Source: Acidimicrobiales bacterium (GTDB lineage: Bacteria > Actinomycetota > Acidimicrobiia > Acidimicrobiales > DATDAH01). Taken from it: a stretch of 37,595 nt of DNA. The DNA is taken from the NCBI GenBank assembly GCA_016794585.1, contig JAEUJM010000030.1:1-37595 (forward strand), in the 5' to 3' direction. Under the pieces are notes generated by a model that searched no databases, had not been told where the DNA came from, and saw only the letters and a list, made by a program, of their open reading frames with translations. Within the stretch, counting starts at the first letter, position 1. Each line of letters opens with the position of its first letter. Below, piece by piece: positions 7,862-18,628 of this stretch. The position numbers were made by a program, and so were the translations under genes.

Positions 7862-8369
7862 CGTCGCCCTCCTCGTCGATGTCGGGCGCTTGCTCGCCGA
7901 GCTGCGACCGAAGCGCCGCCACTCCCTGGGAGGTAAGGGACTTCACGGTGCCCTCGGCGCAGCGCATGTGCATGGCGGTGTCGGCGATGGACAGGTCGGC
8001 GAAGTAACGCAGGAGTACGGCGGTGCGCTGGCGGACCGGCAGGTCGCCCAGGGCGCGGCGGAGCATCAGGGCGTCGTCTGGGTCATCGGTCGTGTTGTCC
8101 TGTCGAGGCCCGAGCCGGGCGACAGCCCGTCGCTCGGCATGGCGCCGTCGCCACCACGATCGGGAGAGATTGAGGGCGACGGTGTAGGCCCAACCGGCAG
8201 GGTTCTCCATGGCCCGCACCCGGTGCCAGTGCTCGTGCACGCGCACCAAGGCATCCTGGGCCAGTTCCTCAGCGACAGGTCTCTCGCCGGTCTGCAACGT
8301 GAGCAGAGCGACCAGGCGCGGGTGCTCGGTCCGACAGAACGCGGCCAACTCCTGATCCACCTCCTCCAC
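7854..8369 (-). CDS. ECF sigma-70 family RNA polymerase sigma factor (SigE-like)
   Basis: A 171-residue extracytoplasmic-function sigma factor. Region 2 is seen as EELAQDALVRVHEHWHRVRAMENPAGWAYTVALN, and region 4 as LGDLPVRQRTAVLLRYFADLSIADTAMHMRCAEGTVKSLTSQG, here split by position: PVRQRTAVLLRYF near residue 115 and EGTVKSLTSQG near 140. Its length matches the SigE family of small actinobacterial ECF factors. The GTG at 8369 gives a complete region 2, but the ribosome site is weak, so a start at 8360 or further in remains possible. The kelch-like membrane gene overlaps its stop, suggesting a coupled sigma/regulator pair. Confidence 0.9.
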   Translation of the reverse strand: MEEVDQELAAFCRTEHPRLVALLTLQTGERPVAEELAQDALVRVHEHWHRVRAMENPAGWAYTVALNLSRSWWRRRHAERRAVARLGPRQDNTTDDPDDALMLRRALGDLPVRQRTAVLLRYFADLSIADTAMHMRCAEGTVKSLTSQGVAALRSQLGEQAPDIDEEGDDA

Positions 8370-8407
8370 GCTGATCGAGTTCCTCCCCGCCGATGTGACG
8401 CAGAGTC

Positions 8408-8433
8408 AACCGCACGACGGCCCCGGAAGGTTC
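8408..8433 (-). promoter_or_regulatory. Possible ECF-type (self-regulated) promoter
   Basis: On the minus strand GAACC (8433-8429) and CGGTT (8412-8408) are 16 bases apart, close to the GGAAC-N16-CGTT pattern of ECF promoters. They lie about 39 bases before the ECF sigma start, which would suit autoregulation. The match is short and could be chance. Confidence 0.3.
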
Positions 8434-8451
8434 AGGAGGTGATCGGATTAC

Positions 8452-8826
8452 TCAGGCGAGCGCCGCCGCCCGGTCGGCGTGGACCGTCATCGCAGCGACC
8501 TTGTCCTCGCGGAACGAGTAGCGGTGGAACACGGTGACGACGTCGGTGAGCGGGGTGCCGGCGTGGTCGAAGACCTGCTGGCGCACGACGGCGACGAGGT
8601 CGTCGCCGGCGGCGACGAAGTCCGTGGGCTCGACGACCGGACTGGCCGCCTCGAACTGCGCCAGCCAGTAGGCGCGCACCTCGTCGTGCGAGCGCAGCAC
8701 CCTCCCGCCGGCGACGTCGGGCCACTCCACGTCGGCGACCAGCATCGCCAGCAGATCGTCCACCCGCCGCTGGTTGAACGCCCGATACGCGTCATGCAAC
8801 ACCCCCACCTTCGCCACCGCGTCCAC
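8452..8826 (-). CDS. SnoaL-like / nuclear transport factor 2 family protein
   Basis: A 124-residue protein with the NTF2-like fold: AYRAFNQRRVDDLLAMLVADVEWPD at the N-terminus, then RSHDEVRAYWLAQFEA, and a C-terminal set of strands (DLVAVVRQQVFDHAG, DVVTVFHRYSFREDKVAAMTVH). This family includes polyketide cyclases, isomerases and many proteins of unknown role, and no catalytic residues single out one activity here. The GTG start at 8826 has TAGCCT 7 bases upstream on the minus strand and no Shine-Dalgarno site, which suggests a leaderless message. It stands 82 bases before the ECF sigma gene and could be co-transcribed with it. Confidence 0.85.
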   Translation of the reverse strand: MDAVAKVGVLHDAYRAFNQRRVDDLLAMLVADVEWPDVAGGRVLRSHDEVRAYWLAQFEAASPVVEPTDFVAAGDDLVAVVRQQVFDHAGTPLTDVVTVFHRYSFREDKVAAMTVHADRAAALA

Positions 8827-8833
8827 TTAGGGA

Positions 8834-8839
8834 AGGCTA
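8834..8839 (-). promoter_or_regulatory. Candidate -10 (leaderless) of the SnoaL-like gene
   Basis: TAGCCT on the minus strand ends 7 bases before the GTG at 8826, so transcription would begin at or beside the start codon. Confidence 0.45.
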
Positions 8840-8911
8840 CGAGCAGCGTTCCACCCTGAGCCGCCGCTGGCGGATGTCGCGAGACATCCCTCACACCGAG
8901 CGGCTGAACCC

Positions 8912-8958
8912 TTCTTTGGACCGTTCACCGCGCCAGGCGCGGCAATCGGTCCAAAGAA
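8912..8958 (-). terminator. Compound stem-loop, probable terminator of the acyl-CoA dehydrogenase gene
   Basis: The outer 12-bp perfect stem (8912-8923 with 8947-8958) encloses an internal loop and a second GC-only stem (8928-8934 with 8936-8942). There is no T-tract on either strand. Orientation is inferred from the minus-strand gene upstream. Confidence 0.55.
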
Positions 8959-9234
8959 TCGGCGCTCCGGCCGGAACGCGGCCCGGAGGCAGAGGGGTGG
9001 CGAAGCAGGTCGCGTGAAGGGTCGGCCGGCGTGAGCACCGCCAGGCATGAGGGGGCGGCACCCATCGGGAGCTGGCCTGGGGGTCTGCCGTGAGCGCCGC
9101 CGGCGGAGTCCGGCTCGGGCCGGAGGAGCGGCGGGTGGCGCCGCTCCGGAGGGTCCGGATGCGCCGCCATGCCTTTCCGGCGGCGCAGTCGGATACCGGA
9201 GCGGGGACAGGACCCGCCGCTCCGCAGGCCCGAC

Positions 9235-10446
9235 TCAGGCGGACTCGTACCCGCGAAGCTCTCGGCGGGCGATGGTCATGCGGTGCACTTCGTCGGGGCC
9301 ATCCGCGAACCGGAGCATGCGCACGTACGAGTACATCTTCGCCATGGGGAAGTCCGCGCTGAGGCCTGCCGCCCCGTGCGCCTGGATGGAGCGGTCGACC
9401 ACCTTGATGGCCATGTCGGGCACCGCCACCTTGATGGCGGAGATCTCGATGCGGGCGCCCTTGTTGCCCACGGTGTCCATGAGCCACGCCGTCTTCATGG
9501 TGAGCAGGCGGGCCTGTTCGATCTCGATGCGCGAGTCGGCGATCCACTCCTGGATGACGCCCTGCTCGGCGAGGGTCTTGCCGAACGCCACCCGGCCCTG
9601 CACCCGCCGGCACATGGCCTCGAGGGCCCGCTCGGCCACGCCGATGGCGCGCATGCAGTGGTGGATGCGGCCGGGGCCGAGGCGGGCCTGGGCGAGGGCG
9701 AAACCGCTGCCTTCGTCGCCCAGCAGGTTGGTGACCGGCACGCGCACGTCCTCGAAGAGGATCTCGCAGTGGCCTTCGACGTCGTTGTACCCGAACACCG
9801 GGAGGTCCCGGACGATGGTCACGCCAGGGGTGTCGAGGGGGACGAGCACCATCGACTGCTGGGTGTGGCGGGAGGCGTCGGGGTCGGTCTTGCCCATGAG
9901 GATGGCGATCTTGCAGCGCTTCGAGGCGGCGCCCGAGATCCACCACTTGCGCCCGTTGATGACGTAGTCGTCGCCGTCGCGTTCGATGCGGCACGAGATG
10001 TTGGTGGCGTCCGAGCTGGCCACCGCCGGCTCGGTCATGGCGTAACAGGAGCGGATCTCGCCCTCGAGGAGCGGCAGCAGCCACCGCTCCTTCTGCTCCT
10101 CCGTGCCGAACATGGTGAGGATCTCCATGTTGCCGGTGTCGGGCGCCGAGCAGTTGAGGGCCTCGGAGGCGATGGGGCTGCGGCCGAGGATCTCGCACAG
10201 CGGCGCGTAGTCGACGTTGGAGAGGCCGTCGGTCCACTGGGTCTTGTGGGGGAGGAAGAGGTTCCAGAGACCCTGGGCGCGCGCCTCCCGCTTGAGGTCC
10301 TCGATGATCGGGGCGTGGAAGTGGGGGTCACCCGACGCCGCCATCTGCTCTTCCCACACCGTCTCGGCCGGGTAGACGTGGTCGTCCATGAAGGCCAGGA
10401 GCTTCTCCTGGAGGGCCTGCGCAGTGGGGCTGAGGGCGAAGTCCAT
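9235..10446 (-). CDS. Acyl-CoA dehydrogenase family protein
   Basis: A 403-residue flavoprotein of the acyl-CoA dehydrogenase family, oxidising acyl-CoA thioesters at the alpha-beta carbons with electrons passed to ETF. The middle domain shows [17 protein letters not shown] and [11 protein letters not shown], and the C-terminal helical domain shows [18 protein letters not shown] and [25 protein letters not shown] is typical of the ACAD10/11-like branch. The length is normal. The ATG at 10446 has TAGATT exactly 6 bases upstream on the minus strand and no Shine-Dalgarno site, so the message is probably leaderless. It diverges from topA. The acyl chain it acts on is not predictable. Confidence 0.95.
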   Translation of the reverse strand: MDFALSPTAQALQEKLLAFMDDHVYPAETVWEEQMAASGDPHFHAPIIEDLKREARAQGLWNLFLPHKTQWTDGLSNVDYAPLCEILGRSPIASEALNCSAPDTGNMEILTMFGTEEQKERWLLPLLEGEIRSCYAMTEPAVASSDATNISCRIERDGDDYVINGRKWWISGAASKRCKIAILMGKTDPDASRHTQQSMVLVPLDTPGVTIVRDLPVFGYNDVEGHCEILFEDVRVPVTNLLGDEGSGFALAQARLGPGRIHHCMRAIGVAERALEAMCRRVQGRVAFGKTLAEQGVIQEWIADSRIEIEQARLLTMKTAWLMDTVGNKGARIEISAIKVAVPDMAIKVVDRSIQAHGAAGLSADFPMAKMYSYVRMLRFADGPDEVHRMTIARRELRGYESA

Positions 10447-10452
10447 GGCCGC

Positions 10453-10458
10453 AATCTA
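10453..10458 (-). promoter_or_regulatory. Candidate -10 (leaderless) of the acyl-CoA dehydrogenase gene
   Basis: TAGATT on the minus strand, followed by 6 bases and then the ATG. This matches the TAnnnT-N6-start pattern seen at several other genes here. Confidence 0.5.
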
Positions 10459-10492
10459 GGGTCGCCGCGAGGGGGTCGCCGTCGAGTCGGTG

Positions 10493-10523
10493 TTGACACC
10501 GGCAGGGAAGGCGTTCTTACCTT
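10493..10523 (+). promoter_or_regulatory. topA promoter: TTGACA and TACCTT
   Basis: A consensus -35 TTGACA (10493-10498), a 19-base spacer and TACCTT (10518-10523), followed by 6 bases and the GTG start. The predicted transcription start is at or next to the start codon, so topA is likely leaderless. Confidence 0.55.
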
Positions 10524-10529
10524 GCGCTC

Positions 10530-13253
<2,724 letters not shown>

Positions 13254-13284
13254 CGTGGCCACCGCGCCTTCCGACGTGCCAACT

Positions 13285-13338
13285 CGAGGCAAGAGCCCCC
13301 GGCCTGTCCTTCGAGATGCGCCGGGGGGCATTGCCTCG
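13285..13338 (+). terminator. Inverted repeat after topA
   Basis: Arms 13285-13302 and 13321-13338 pair at 15 of 18 positions around an 18-base loop. It lies 32 bases after the topA stop and ends about 30 bases before the tmk start. It is probably a terminator or an attenuator between topA and tmk. Confidence 0.5.
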
Positions 13339-13367
13339 GGAACGAGGGGTCAGCGGAGTCGTTCGGC

Positions 13368-13970
13368 GTGCTGATCGCCTTCGAGGGGGGTGAGGGCACG
13401 GGGAAGTCCACCCAGGCGTCCCGGCTGGCCGAACGTCTGAGCGCGGTGCTCACCCGCGAGCCCGGGGGCACGGCCATCGGCAGTCGCATCCGCGGCCTCG
13501 TGCTCGACCCGGCCAACGAGGAGCTGGCCGACCGGGCGGAGGCGCTGCTCATGGCCGCCGACCGGGCCCAGCACGTCGCCGAGGTGATCCGCCCCGCGCT
13601 CGACGCCGGCCGGGTCGTCGTCACCGATCGCTTCGCCGGCTCGTCGCTGGCCTACCAGAGCTACGGCCGTGGCCTCCCGCTCGACGAGGTCGAGCACCTC
13701 TCGCGCTGGGCCACCGACGGCGTCTGGCCCGACCTCGTGGTGCTGCTCGACGTGCCCGAGGCCGTCGCCGACGAACGACTCGGCGCCGAACGGGACCGCA
13801 TGGAGGGCGTCGGCGACGGCTTCCACGGCCGGGTGGTGGCGGGCTTCCGGGCCCTGGCTGCCGCCGACCCCGAGCGATGGGTGGTGCTCGACGGCACCGG
13901 CTCGGTCGACGACGTCGCCGAGCGGGTCTGGGCGGCGGTGGCCCCCCACGTGCCGGTGGTGGACCGTTGA
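13368..13970 (+). CDS. tmk: Thymidylate kinase (dTMP kinase)
   Basis: A 200-residue P-loop kinase converting dTMP to dTDP for DNA synthesis. The P-loop is FEGGEGTGKST at the N-terminus, the DRF motif lies in VVTDRFAGSSLAYQSYGRG, and TREPGG is present as expected for TMP kinases. The GTG at 13368 gives the usual short lead-in to the P-loop. The LID region (RLGAERDRMEGVGDGFHGRV) is shorter in arginines than in E. coli but has the normal layout. It precedes holB by 34 bases, a pairing common in bacteria, so the two are probably one transcript. Confidence 0.97.
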   Translation: MLIAFEGGEGTGKSTQASRLAERLSAVLTREPGGTAIGSRIRGLVLDPANEELADRAEALLMAADRAQHVAEVIRPALDAGRVVVTDRFAGSSLAYQSYGRGLPLDEVEHLSRWATDGVWPDLVVLLDVPEAVADERLGAERDRMEGVGDGFHGRVVAGFRALAAADPERWVVLDGTGSVDDVAERVWAAVAPHVPVVDR

Positions 13971-14004
13971 CCAGGAGCAACTCGCACCAGCTGGGTGAGG
14001 GCTC

Positions 14005-15060
14005 GTGAGCGCGGGGGAGGTGGTCAGCGCCGGCGGGTGGGCGGACGTCCTGGGGCAGGATCGCGCCGTCGCCCAGCTCCGTTCCTCGGTGGCCACGCCG
14101 GTGCACGCCTACCTGTTCGTGGGTCCGTCCGGCAGCGGCCGCCGGGCCGCGGCCCGCGCCTTCGCCGCCGAGCTGTTGGCCGACGGCACCACCGCCGAGG
14201 ATGCCGAGCGCCACCGGGCCCTCGCCCTGGCCGAGGCGCACCCCGACCTGACCGTCTTCGTGCCCGAGGGGGCGTCGCTCCGTGAGGAGGAGGCCGCCGA
14301 GATCATGCGCACCGCGGTGCGCGCCCCCGTGGAGGGTGATCGGAAGGTCCTCGTGCTGTGTGAGCTGCACAAGGTCAGCACCCAGGCGCCGAAGCTCCTG
14401 AAGATCATCGAGGAGCCGCCGCCCTCGACGGTGTTCGTCATCCTCGCCGACGACGTGCCGCCCGAGCTGATCACCATCGCCTCCCGGGCCGTGCGCATCG
14501 ACTTCCACCCGGTGGCCGAGGACCTGGTCGTCCAGCGCCTCGTCGAGGAGGGGGTGGCGACGACCGCGGCCGAGGAGGCCGCCCGGGCGGCCGGTGGCGA
14601 CCTCGACCGGGCCCGCCTGCTCGCCACGGACCCCGAGCTGGCCGCGCGCCGGGACGCGTGGCGGGCCGTCCCGGATCGCCTCGACGGCACGGGCAGCGCG
14701 GTGATGGTCCTCGCCGGCGAGCTGCGCGCCCTCATCGATCGCGCCCAGGCGCCTCTCGACGCCCGCCACGCGAAGGAGGCGGAAGCGCTCGCCGAGCGCA
14801 TCGAGCGCTACGGCCAGCGCGGATCGGGCGCCACCCAGCTCACCGCGCAGCACAAGCGCGAGTCGCGGCGTGCCCGGGTGGACGAGCTGCGCTTCGGCCT
14901 CGCCACCTTGGCCCGTCGCTACACCGACGAGCTCGCCACCGCCCGCCGCCCCGAGGAGCTGCTCGACAAGCTCGCGGCGATCCAGGCGGCGTCGGAGGCC
15001 CTGATCCGCAATCCCAACGAGGCCCTGCTCCTCGAGGACCTGCTCTTCCAGCTCTCGTAG
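14005..15060 (+). CDS. holB: DNA polymerase III delta-prime subunit
   Basis: A 351-residue clamp-loader subunit. The N-terminus GWADVLGQDRAVAQLRSS is typical of the family, and KLLKIIEEPPPSTVFVILADD is the classic delta-prime signature, followed by ITIASRAVRIDF in the sensor region. The Walker A motif is GPSGSGRR, lacking the catalytic lysine, consistent with delta-prime not hydrolysing ATP. The usual four-cysteine zinc module between the P-loop and the HPD motif is absent: only EAHPDLTVF remains. The GTG at 14005 has GGGTGAGGG just upstream. It is co-oriented with tmk and converges on the diguanylate-cyclase gene with 9 bases between stops. Confidence 0.94.
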   Translation: MSAGEVVSAGGWADVLGQDRAVAQLRSSVATPVHAYLFVGPSGSGRRAAARAFAAELLADGTTAEDAERHRALALAEAHPDLTVFVPEGASLREEEAAEIMRTAVRAPVEGDRKVLVLCELHKVSTQAPKLLKIIEEPPPSTVFVILADDVPPELITIASRAVRIDFHPVAEDLVVQRLVEEGVATTAAEEAARAAGGDLDRARLLATDPELAARRDAWRAVPDRLDGTGSAVMVLAGELRALIDRAQAPLDARHAKEAEALAERIERYGQRGSGATQLTAQHKRESRRARVDELRFGLATLARRYTDELATARRPEELLDKLAAIQAASEALIRNPNEALLLEDLLFQLS

Positions 15061-15069
15061 GCCGAGCGG

Positions 15070-17643
15070 CTACACGTTGGCGTGGAGGAGGGCGCCGGCC
15101 TCGGCCGCCGGCAGGGGGCGGGCGAAGTGGTAACCCTGGCCCCAGTCGCAGCCGAGGCTCTGGAGCACGGCGCTCTGGCCCTTGGTCTCGACCCCTTCGG
15201 CCACGGTGACGAGGCCGAGCGAGCGGGCCATGAGCACCACGGCGGCGGTGATGGCGAGGCCGCCGCCGGTCGAACCCAGGCCGTTCACGAAGGACTGGTC
15301 GATCTTCACGATGTCGAAGGGGAAGCGCTCGAGGTAGCTGAGCGAGGAGTACCCGGTGCCGAAGTCGTCGATGGCCAGGCGCACGCCGAGGCCCTTGAGG
15401 GCGTGCAGCACCTCCATGGAGGTGTCGACGTCGTCCATGAGCACGTTCTCGGTGAGCTCGAGGGCCAGGAAGTCGGCGGGCCACTGGTGGCGCTCGAGCA
15501 GGCCCTGGAGCAGCGGGACCAGGTCGGGGGAGTTGAGCTGGCGGGGTGAGAGGTTGACCGACAGCAGGAAGTGGGGGTGCCCGGGGACCTCGCGCAGCCA
15601 GTCGGCGGCCTGGCCGATGGCCTCGTTGAGCACCCAGGCCCCGAGGGGGACGATGAGGCCCGACTCCTCGGCCACGGGCACGAACTCGGCGGGGCCGACG
15701 GCACCGCGCTCGGGATGGGTCCAGCGCAGGAGGGCCTCGACGCCGATGACCCGGCCGCTCTCGAGCGACACCGTGGGCTGGTACGAGAGGGTGAGCTCGC
15801 CGTGGTCGATGGCGTGGCGCAGGTCGTTCTCGAAGTGCAGTCGGTCGAGCAGGCGCACCCGCAGCTCGTCGTCGAACACCACGGCGCGGTCACGGCCCCG
15901 GTCCTTGGCCCGGTACATGGCGGCGGCGGCGTTGCGCAGGAGCGCGTCGCTGTCGTCGCCGGGGCCGGCGAGGGCGATGCCGATGCTGGCGGTGAGGAGG
16001 GCCTCGCCGCGCTCGACGGTGAAGGGCTCGCGCATGGCGGCTCGCAAGCGAGCGGCGATGGCCTGGGCGCCGGCCGACCCGTCGGGGTGATCGACGACCA
16101 CCACGAACTGGTCGCCGCCGAAGCGCCCGACGACGGCACCGACGTCCGCGAGCGCCTGCTCGAGGCGGACGGCCACACGGACGAGCAGCTCGTCCCCGGC
16201 CTGGTGGCCGAGGCCGTCGTTGATGACCTTGAAGCGGTCGAGGTCGACGAGGAGCACGGCGGCCGAGGGCTGCTGGGCGGACGGACCTCGACCGAGTGCC
16301 TGGTCGATCCGGTCGACCAGCAGGGCCCGGTTGGGCAGGCCGGTGAGGGGGTCGTGCATCACCTGGTGGGCGAGGCGGGCCCCGAGCTCGAGCACGTCGT
16401 GGTCGCTCGAGGAGAGCCCGACCGGGCGGCGGTCGGAGATGCTGCGGGTGGTGACGATGATGCCGCCGACCTCTTCGTCGTCGAGCAGGTTCATGCCGGT
16501 GAACTCGATGGCCTCCCACCGTCCGTCGGCCCGCCGGGCCCGGAACTCGCCGGTCTGGCTGAGACCGGGGGTGTCGACGACCCGCCGCAGGAGGGCGTTG
16601 GCCTGGTCGAGGTCCTCGGGGTGGGCGAGGTCGAAGGCGCTGCGCTCGTCCCAGAATTCGGCCGGGTAGCCGAGGATCTCCTTCATCTCGCTGGTGCTGT
16701 ACAGGAGGTTGCCCTCCGCGTCGAGGACGGTGACGGTGTCGGCCATCTTGTGCAGGAGCACCCGGTAGGGCTGGTCCTGCGGGGCCGGCGTGGCCTCCAC
16801 GGGGAGGCGCCGGCCGGTGTCGTTCATCATGGCGACGGTGGCCACCCGGCGGCCGTGCTCGTCCAGCAGGGGGGCGAGGCTGAGTCGACAGCGGAAGAGC
16901 GAGCCGTCGGGACGATGGCCGGTGGCGTCGACGGTGGCGACCTCGTCGCCCCCGAAGCCCTCGCGGCGCCCGCCCCACGGGTCGACGTAGTCGGTGAGGG
17001 GGACGGCCCGGCCCAGCACGCTGGCCACGGGCCAGCCGAAGGCGCGGGCCGCCGCCGGGCTCCAGGTGCGCACGGCGCCTTCGGGGCTGAAGCTGAAGGC
17101 CACCAGAGTGGTGCCGGCGGAGACGGCGTCGAGCTGCTCGTCGGCTCGCCGGAGGCTGTCGGCGGCGCGGCGCTCGGCGGTGACGTCGCGGACGTGGGCC
17201 ATGGCGCCGACGGGGCGCCCGTCGCGCCCGGGCAGCACCGAGGCCTCGCCGGCGACGTGGCGCACCGGCCCTCCGCTGACCTGTACCCGGAATTCGAGGC
17301 TCAGGCTGGTGCAGCTGCCCGCCGCCGCAGCCGCGAGGCGCTCGTTGGTGGCTTGGAGGAAGTTGGGGGCGACGATGTCGAGCAGGTTCATCTCGCGCGC
17401 CTGGCTGGCGCGGCGCTCGACCAGCTCGGCGAAGGCAGGGTTGGCGTCGAGGACCCGGCCCGTGAAGTCGAACAGGACGATGCCCACCGGGGCGGCGGCG
17501 AAGGCGGCGGTCCGCCAGTCGGCACCGGTGTCCGCAGCAGCGGTCGTGGGCGCCTCGGGGAGGGGCGCGTCGACGGGTGCGGTGATCGTGGCGTCGGCGC
17601 CGCCCGCGCTCGGTTGTGGGGTGCCGGAGTTGGCGTCCGCCAT
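15070..17643 (-). CDS. PAS-PAS-PAS-GGDEF-EAL cyclic-di-GMP signalling protein
   Basis: An 857-residue soluble protein without clear membrane helices. Three PAS-like sensor domains lie at about residues 45-158, 165-280 and 290-405. A GGDEF domain follows at about 428-590 (DPLTGLPNRALLVDRI, DLDRFKVINDGLGH), with the signature written GGDQF rather than GGDEF. An EAL domain is at about 605-850 with EALLRW, LELTENVLMDD, DDFGTGYSSL, KIDQSFV and AEGVETKGQ, a full catalytic set for c-di-GMP phosphodiesterase activity. The cyclase half may be weak because of the Q, but this is uncertain. The sensed signal is unknown. Its start at 17643 diverges from the small secreted protein gene across a 276-bp gap containing a hexanucleotide repeat. 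Confidence 0.95.
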   Translation of the reverse strand: MADANSGTPQPSAGGADATITAPVDAPLPEAPTTAAADTGADWRTAAFAAAPVGIVLFDFTGRVLDANPAFAELVERRASQAREMNLLDIVAPNFLQATNERLAAAAAGSCTSLSLEFRVQVSGGPVRHVAGEASVLPGRDGRPVGAMAHVRDVTAERRAADSLRRADEQLDAVSAGTTLVAFSFSPEGAVRTWSPAAARAFGWPVASVLGRAVPLTDYVDPWGGRREGFGGDEVATVDATGHRPDGSLFRCRLSLAPLLDEHGRRVATVAMMNDTGRRLPVEATPAPQDQPYRVLLHKMADTVTVLDAEGNLLYSTSEMKEILGYPAEFWDERSAFDLAHPEDLDQANALLRRVVDTPGLSQTGEFRARRADGRWEAIEFTGMNLLDDEEVGGIIVTTRSISDRRPVGLSSSDHDVLELGARLAHQVMHDPLTGLPNRALLVDRIDQALGRGPSAQQPSAAVLLVDLDRFKVINDGLGHQAGDELLVRVAVRLEQALADVGAVVGRFGGDQFVVVVDHPDGSAGAQAIAARLRAAMREPFTVERGEALLTASIGIALAGPGDDSDALLRNAAAAMYRAKDRGRDRAVVFDDELRVRLLDRLHFENDLRHAIDHGELTLSYQPTVSLESGRVIGVEALLRWTHPERGAVGPAEFVPVAEESGLIVPLGAWVLNEAIGQAADWLREVPGHPHFLLSVNLSPRQLNSPDLVPLLQGLLERHQWPADFLALELTENVLMDDVDTSMEVLHALKGLGVRLAIDDFGTGYSSLSYLERFPFDIVKIDQSFVNGLGSTGGGLAITAAVVLMARSLGLVTVAEGVETKGQSAVLQSLGCDWGQGYHFARPLPAAEAGALLHANV

Positions 17644-17770
17644 GGTGACCAGTCAACTGGATGGAGGGGCTTCGGCGGTGGAGGTTACTCGGCGTCGGGT
17701 CGTCCCCCGAAGCCGGGATCAGGTGTCGCGGGGCGGGTTCGGTGGAGCGACGCCGCCAACGGCGCGTCGC

Positions 17771-17815
17771 AGGAGCAGGGGCAGCGGCAGGGGCAGGGGC
17801 AGGGGCAGGGGCAGG
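17771..17815. repeat. Hexanucleotide tandem repeat (AGGGGC)n
   Basis: About 7.5 units of a 6-base repeat; two of the early units carry one base change each and the last units are exact. It is in the 276-bp non-coding gap (17644-17919) between the divergent PAS-GGDEF-EAL and small secreted protein genes, about 130 bases upstream of the former. Confidence 0.9.
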
Positions 17816-17919
17816 GTCCACCTCGAGCCACCCCCGCAGCAGCAAGGCTGACGACGCGGGATCCGGAGCGAGGCGGCGCCGGGTGCCGTTGGCGAACGTC
17901 GGTCCCTCGGAGAGCACCC

Positions 17920-18369
17920 ATGCCCAAGCGCACCCTTGTCGGCCTGTTCGGTCTCCTCTTCCTGTTGCTGGCCGGTGGCAGCGCCGCGGTCGCGGCCGGA
18001 CGGTCGAACGACCCCGAGGGGGTGTCGGAGGCGCGCGTCGTGCAGGCGAGCGCGCCCGGCATCCGCATGGCCGCCGCCATCGAGCCCGGCGGCGTCCTCG
18101 TGCGCAAGCGGGGGGTGGCGTCGGTGACCCATCCCGCCACCGGCACGTACTGCATCACCCCGAAGACCAGGATCGCCATGGACATCGACCGGGTCGTGGC
18201 GCAGGTGACCGTCGAGTACGGCCAGTCGTCCGGCACCGCCAACCTGGCCCAGATCTACGCCAGCGCCGGCGACTGCGACCCCGGCGCCGTCGAGGTGATG
18301 ACCTTCAGCGACACCGGCAGCGGCTTCGAGCCCAGCGACTCGGTGGCGTTCAACCTCGTGGTCCCCTGA
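17920..18369 (+). CDS. Small secreted protein of unknown function
   Basis: A 149-residue protein with a signal peptide (MPKRTLVGLFGLLFLLLAGG, likely cleaved after AVAA near residue 26). The mature part is beta-strand-like: GVLVRKRGVASVTHPATG, then TYCITPKTRIAMDIDR and AQVTVEYGQSSG, with two cysteines (in TYCI and DCDPG) that could form a disulphide. I do not recognise a named family; similar short exported proteins are common in actinobacteria. The ATG at 17920 has GGAG 7 bases upstream. The open frame extends far upstream, but only as the shadow of the minus-strand gene. tRNA-Thr follows 67 bases after its stop. Confidence 0.75.
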   Translation: MPKRTLVGLFGLLFLLLAGGSAAVAAGRSNDPEGVSEARVVQASAPGIRMAAAIEPGGVLVRKRGVASVTHPATGTYCITPKTRIAMDIDRVVAQVTVEYGQSSGTANLAQIYASAGDCDPGAVEVMTFSDTGSGFEPSDSVAFNLVVP

Positions 18370-18420
18370 TCCGGTCGGCGCCGTCGCCGATCCGGCTTCG
18401 GTGCGACGCCGCCGCCCCGG

Positions 18421-18426
18421 TAACGT
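18421..18426 (+). promoter_or_regulatory. Candidate -10 box of tRNA-Thr
   Basis: TAACGT lies 10 bases before the first base of the tRNA, a normal distance. The -35 region is not recognisable. Confidence 0.4.
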
Positions 18427-18436
18427 GGTCGGACCC

Positions 18437-18512
18437 GCCCGGGTAGCTCAGTCGGCAGAGCAGCTCACTCGTAATGAGCAGGTCAGGAGTTCGAATCTCC
18501 TCTCGGGCTCCA
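18437..18512 (+). tRNA. tRNA-Thr (anticodon CGT), CCA encoded
   Basis: The cloverleaf folds fully. The acceptor stem GCCCGGG pairs with CTCGGGC (one G:U). The D arm starts GCTCAGTCGG. The anticodon stem GCTCA/TGAGC encloses loop CTCGTAA with anticodon CGT, and the T arm is AGGAG TTCGAAT CTCCT. A CCA end is encoded at 18510-18512. It reads the codon ACG, frequent in this GC-rich genome. Confidence 0.96.
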
Positions 18513-18628
18513 CGTTCTCTCGACCGGGGACCCGCGTTCGCAGCACCGGGTGCGGGGCACCGGTACGCTGCGGCACCGCTCGGGTCTCCGACCCGTGTGC
18601 GGTCACGGGGCGACCAGGGGGCACCACG

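Larger units (their letters stand above)
8827..9234. other. 408-bp gene-free, hairpin-rich intergenic region
   Basis: No credible coding region is present. Perfect stems are at 8872-8878/8883-8889 (loop GCGA), 8912-8923/8947-8958 enclosing 8928-8934/8936-8942, 9125-9133/9139-9147, 9161-9168/9179-9186 (with 9154-9158/9196-9200 outside it) and 9198-9204/9217-9223. The motif GGAGCGGCG or its complement recurs in several stems. It lies after the acyl-CoA dehydrogenase stop and before the SnoaL-like gene, both on the minus strand. Confidence 0.7.

Noticed and set aside
8925..9170. 81-residue minus-strand frame in the intergenic gap
   Set aside because: Pro/Arg-rich with no ribosome site and full of hairpin arms; not coding by composition.
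14118..14145. Frameshift or damage in holB because the P-loop lysine and zinc cysteines are absent
   Set aside because: The frame is intact and family signatures are present; delta-prime subunits often lack a working P-loop.
17771..17815. Possible CRISPR array
   Set aside because: The unit is 6 bases with no spacers; it is a simple tandem repeat.
15571..17919. Long plus-strand open frame upstream of the small secreted protein
   Set aside because: It is the reverse of the PAS-GGDEF-EAL gene; only the part from 17920 has a signal peptide and ribosome site.
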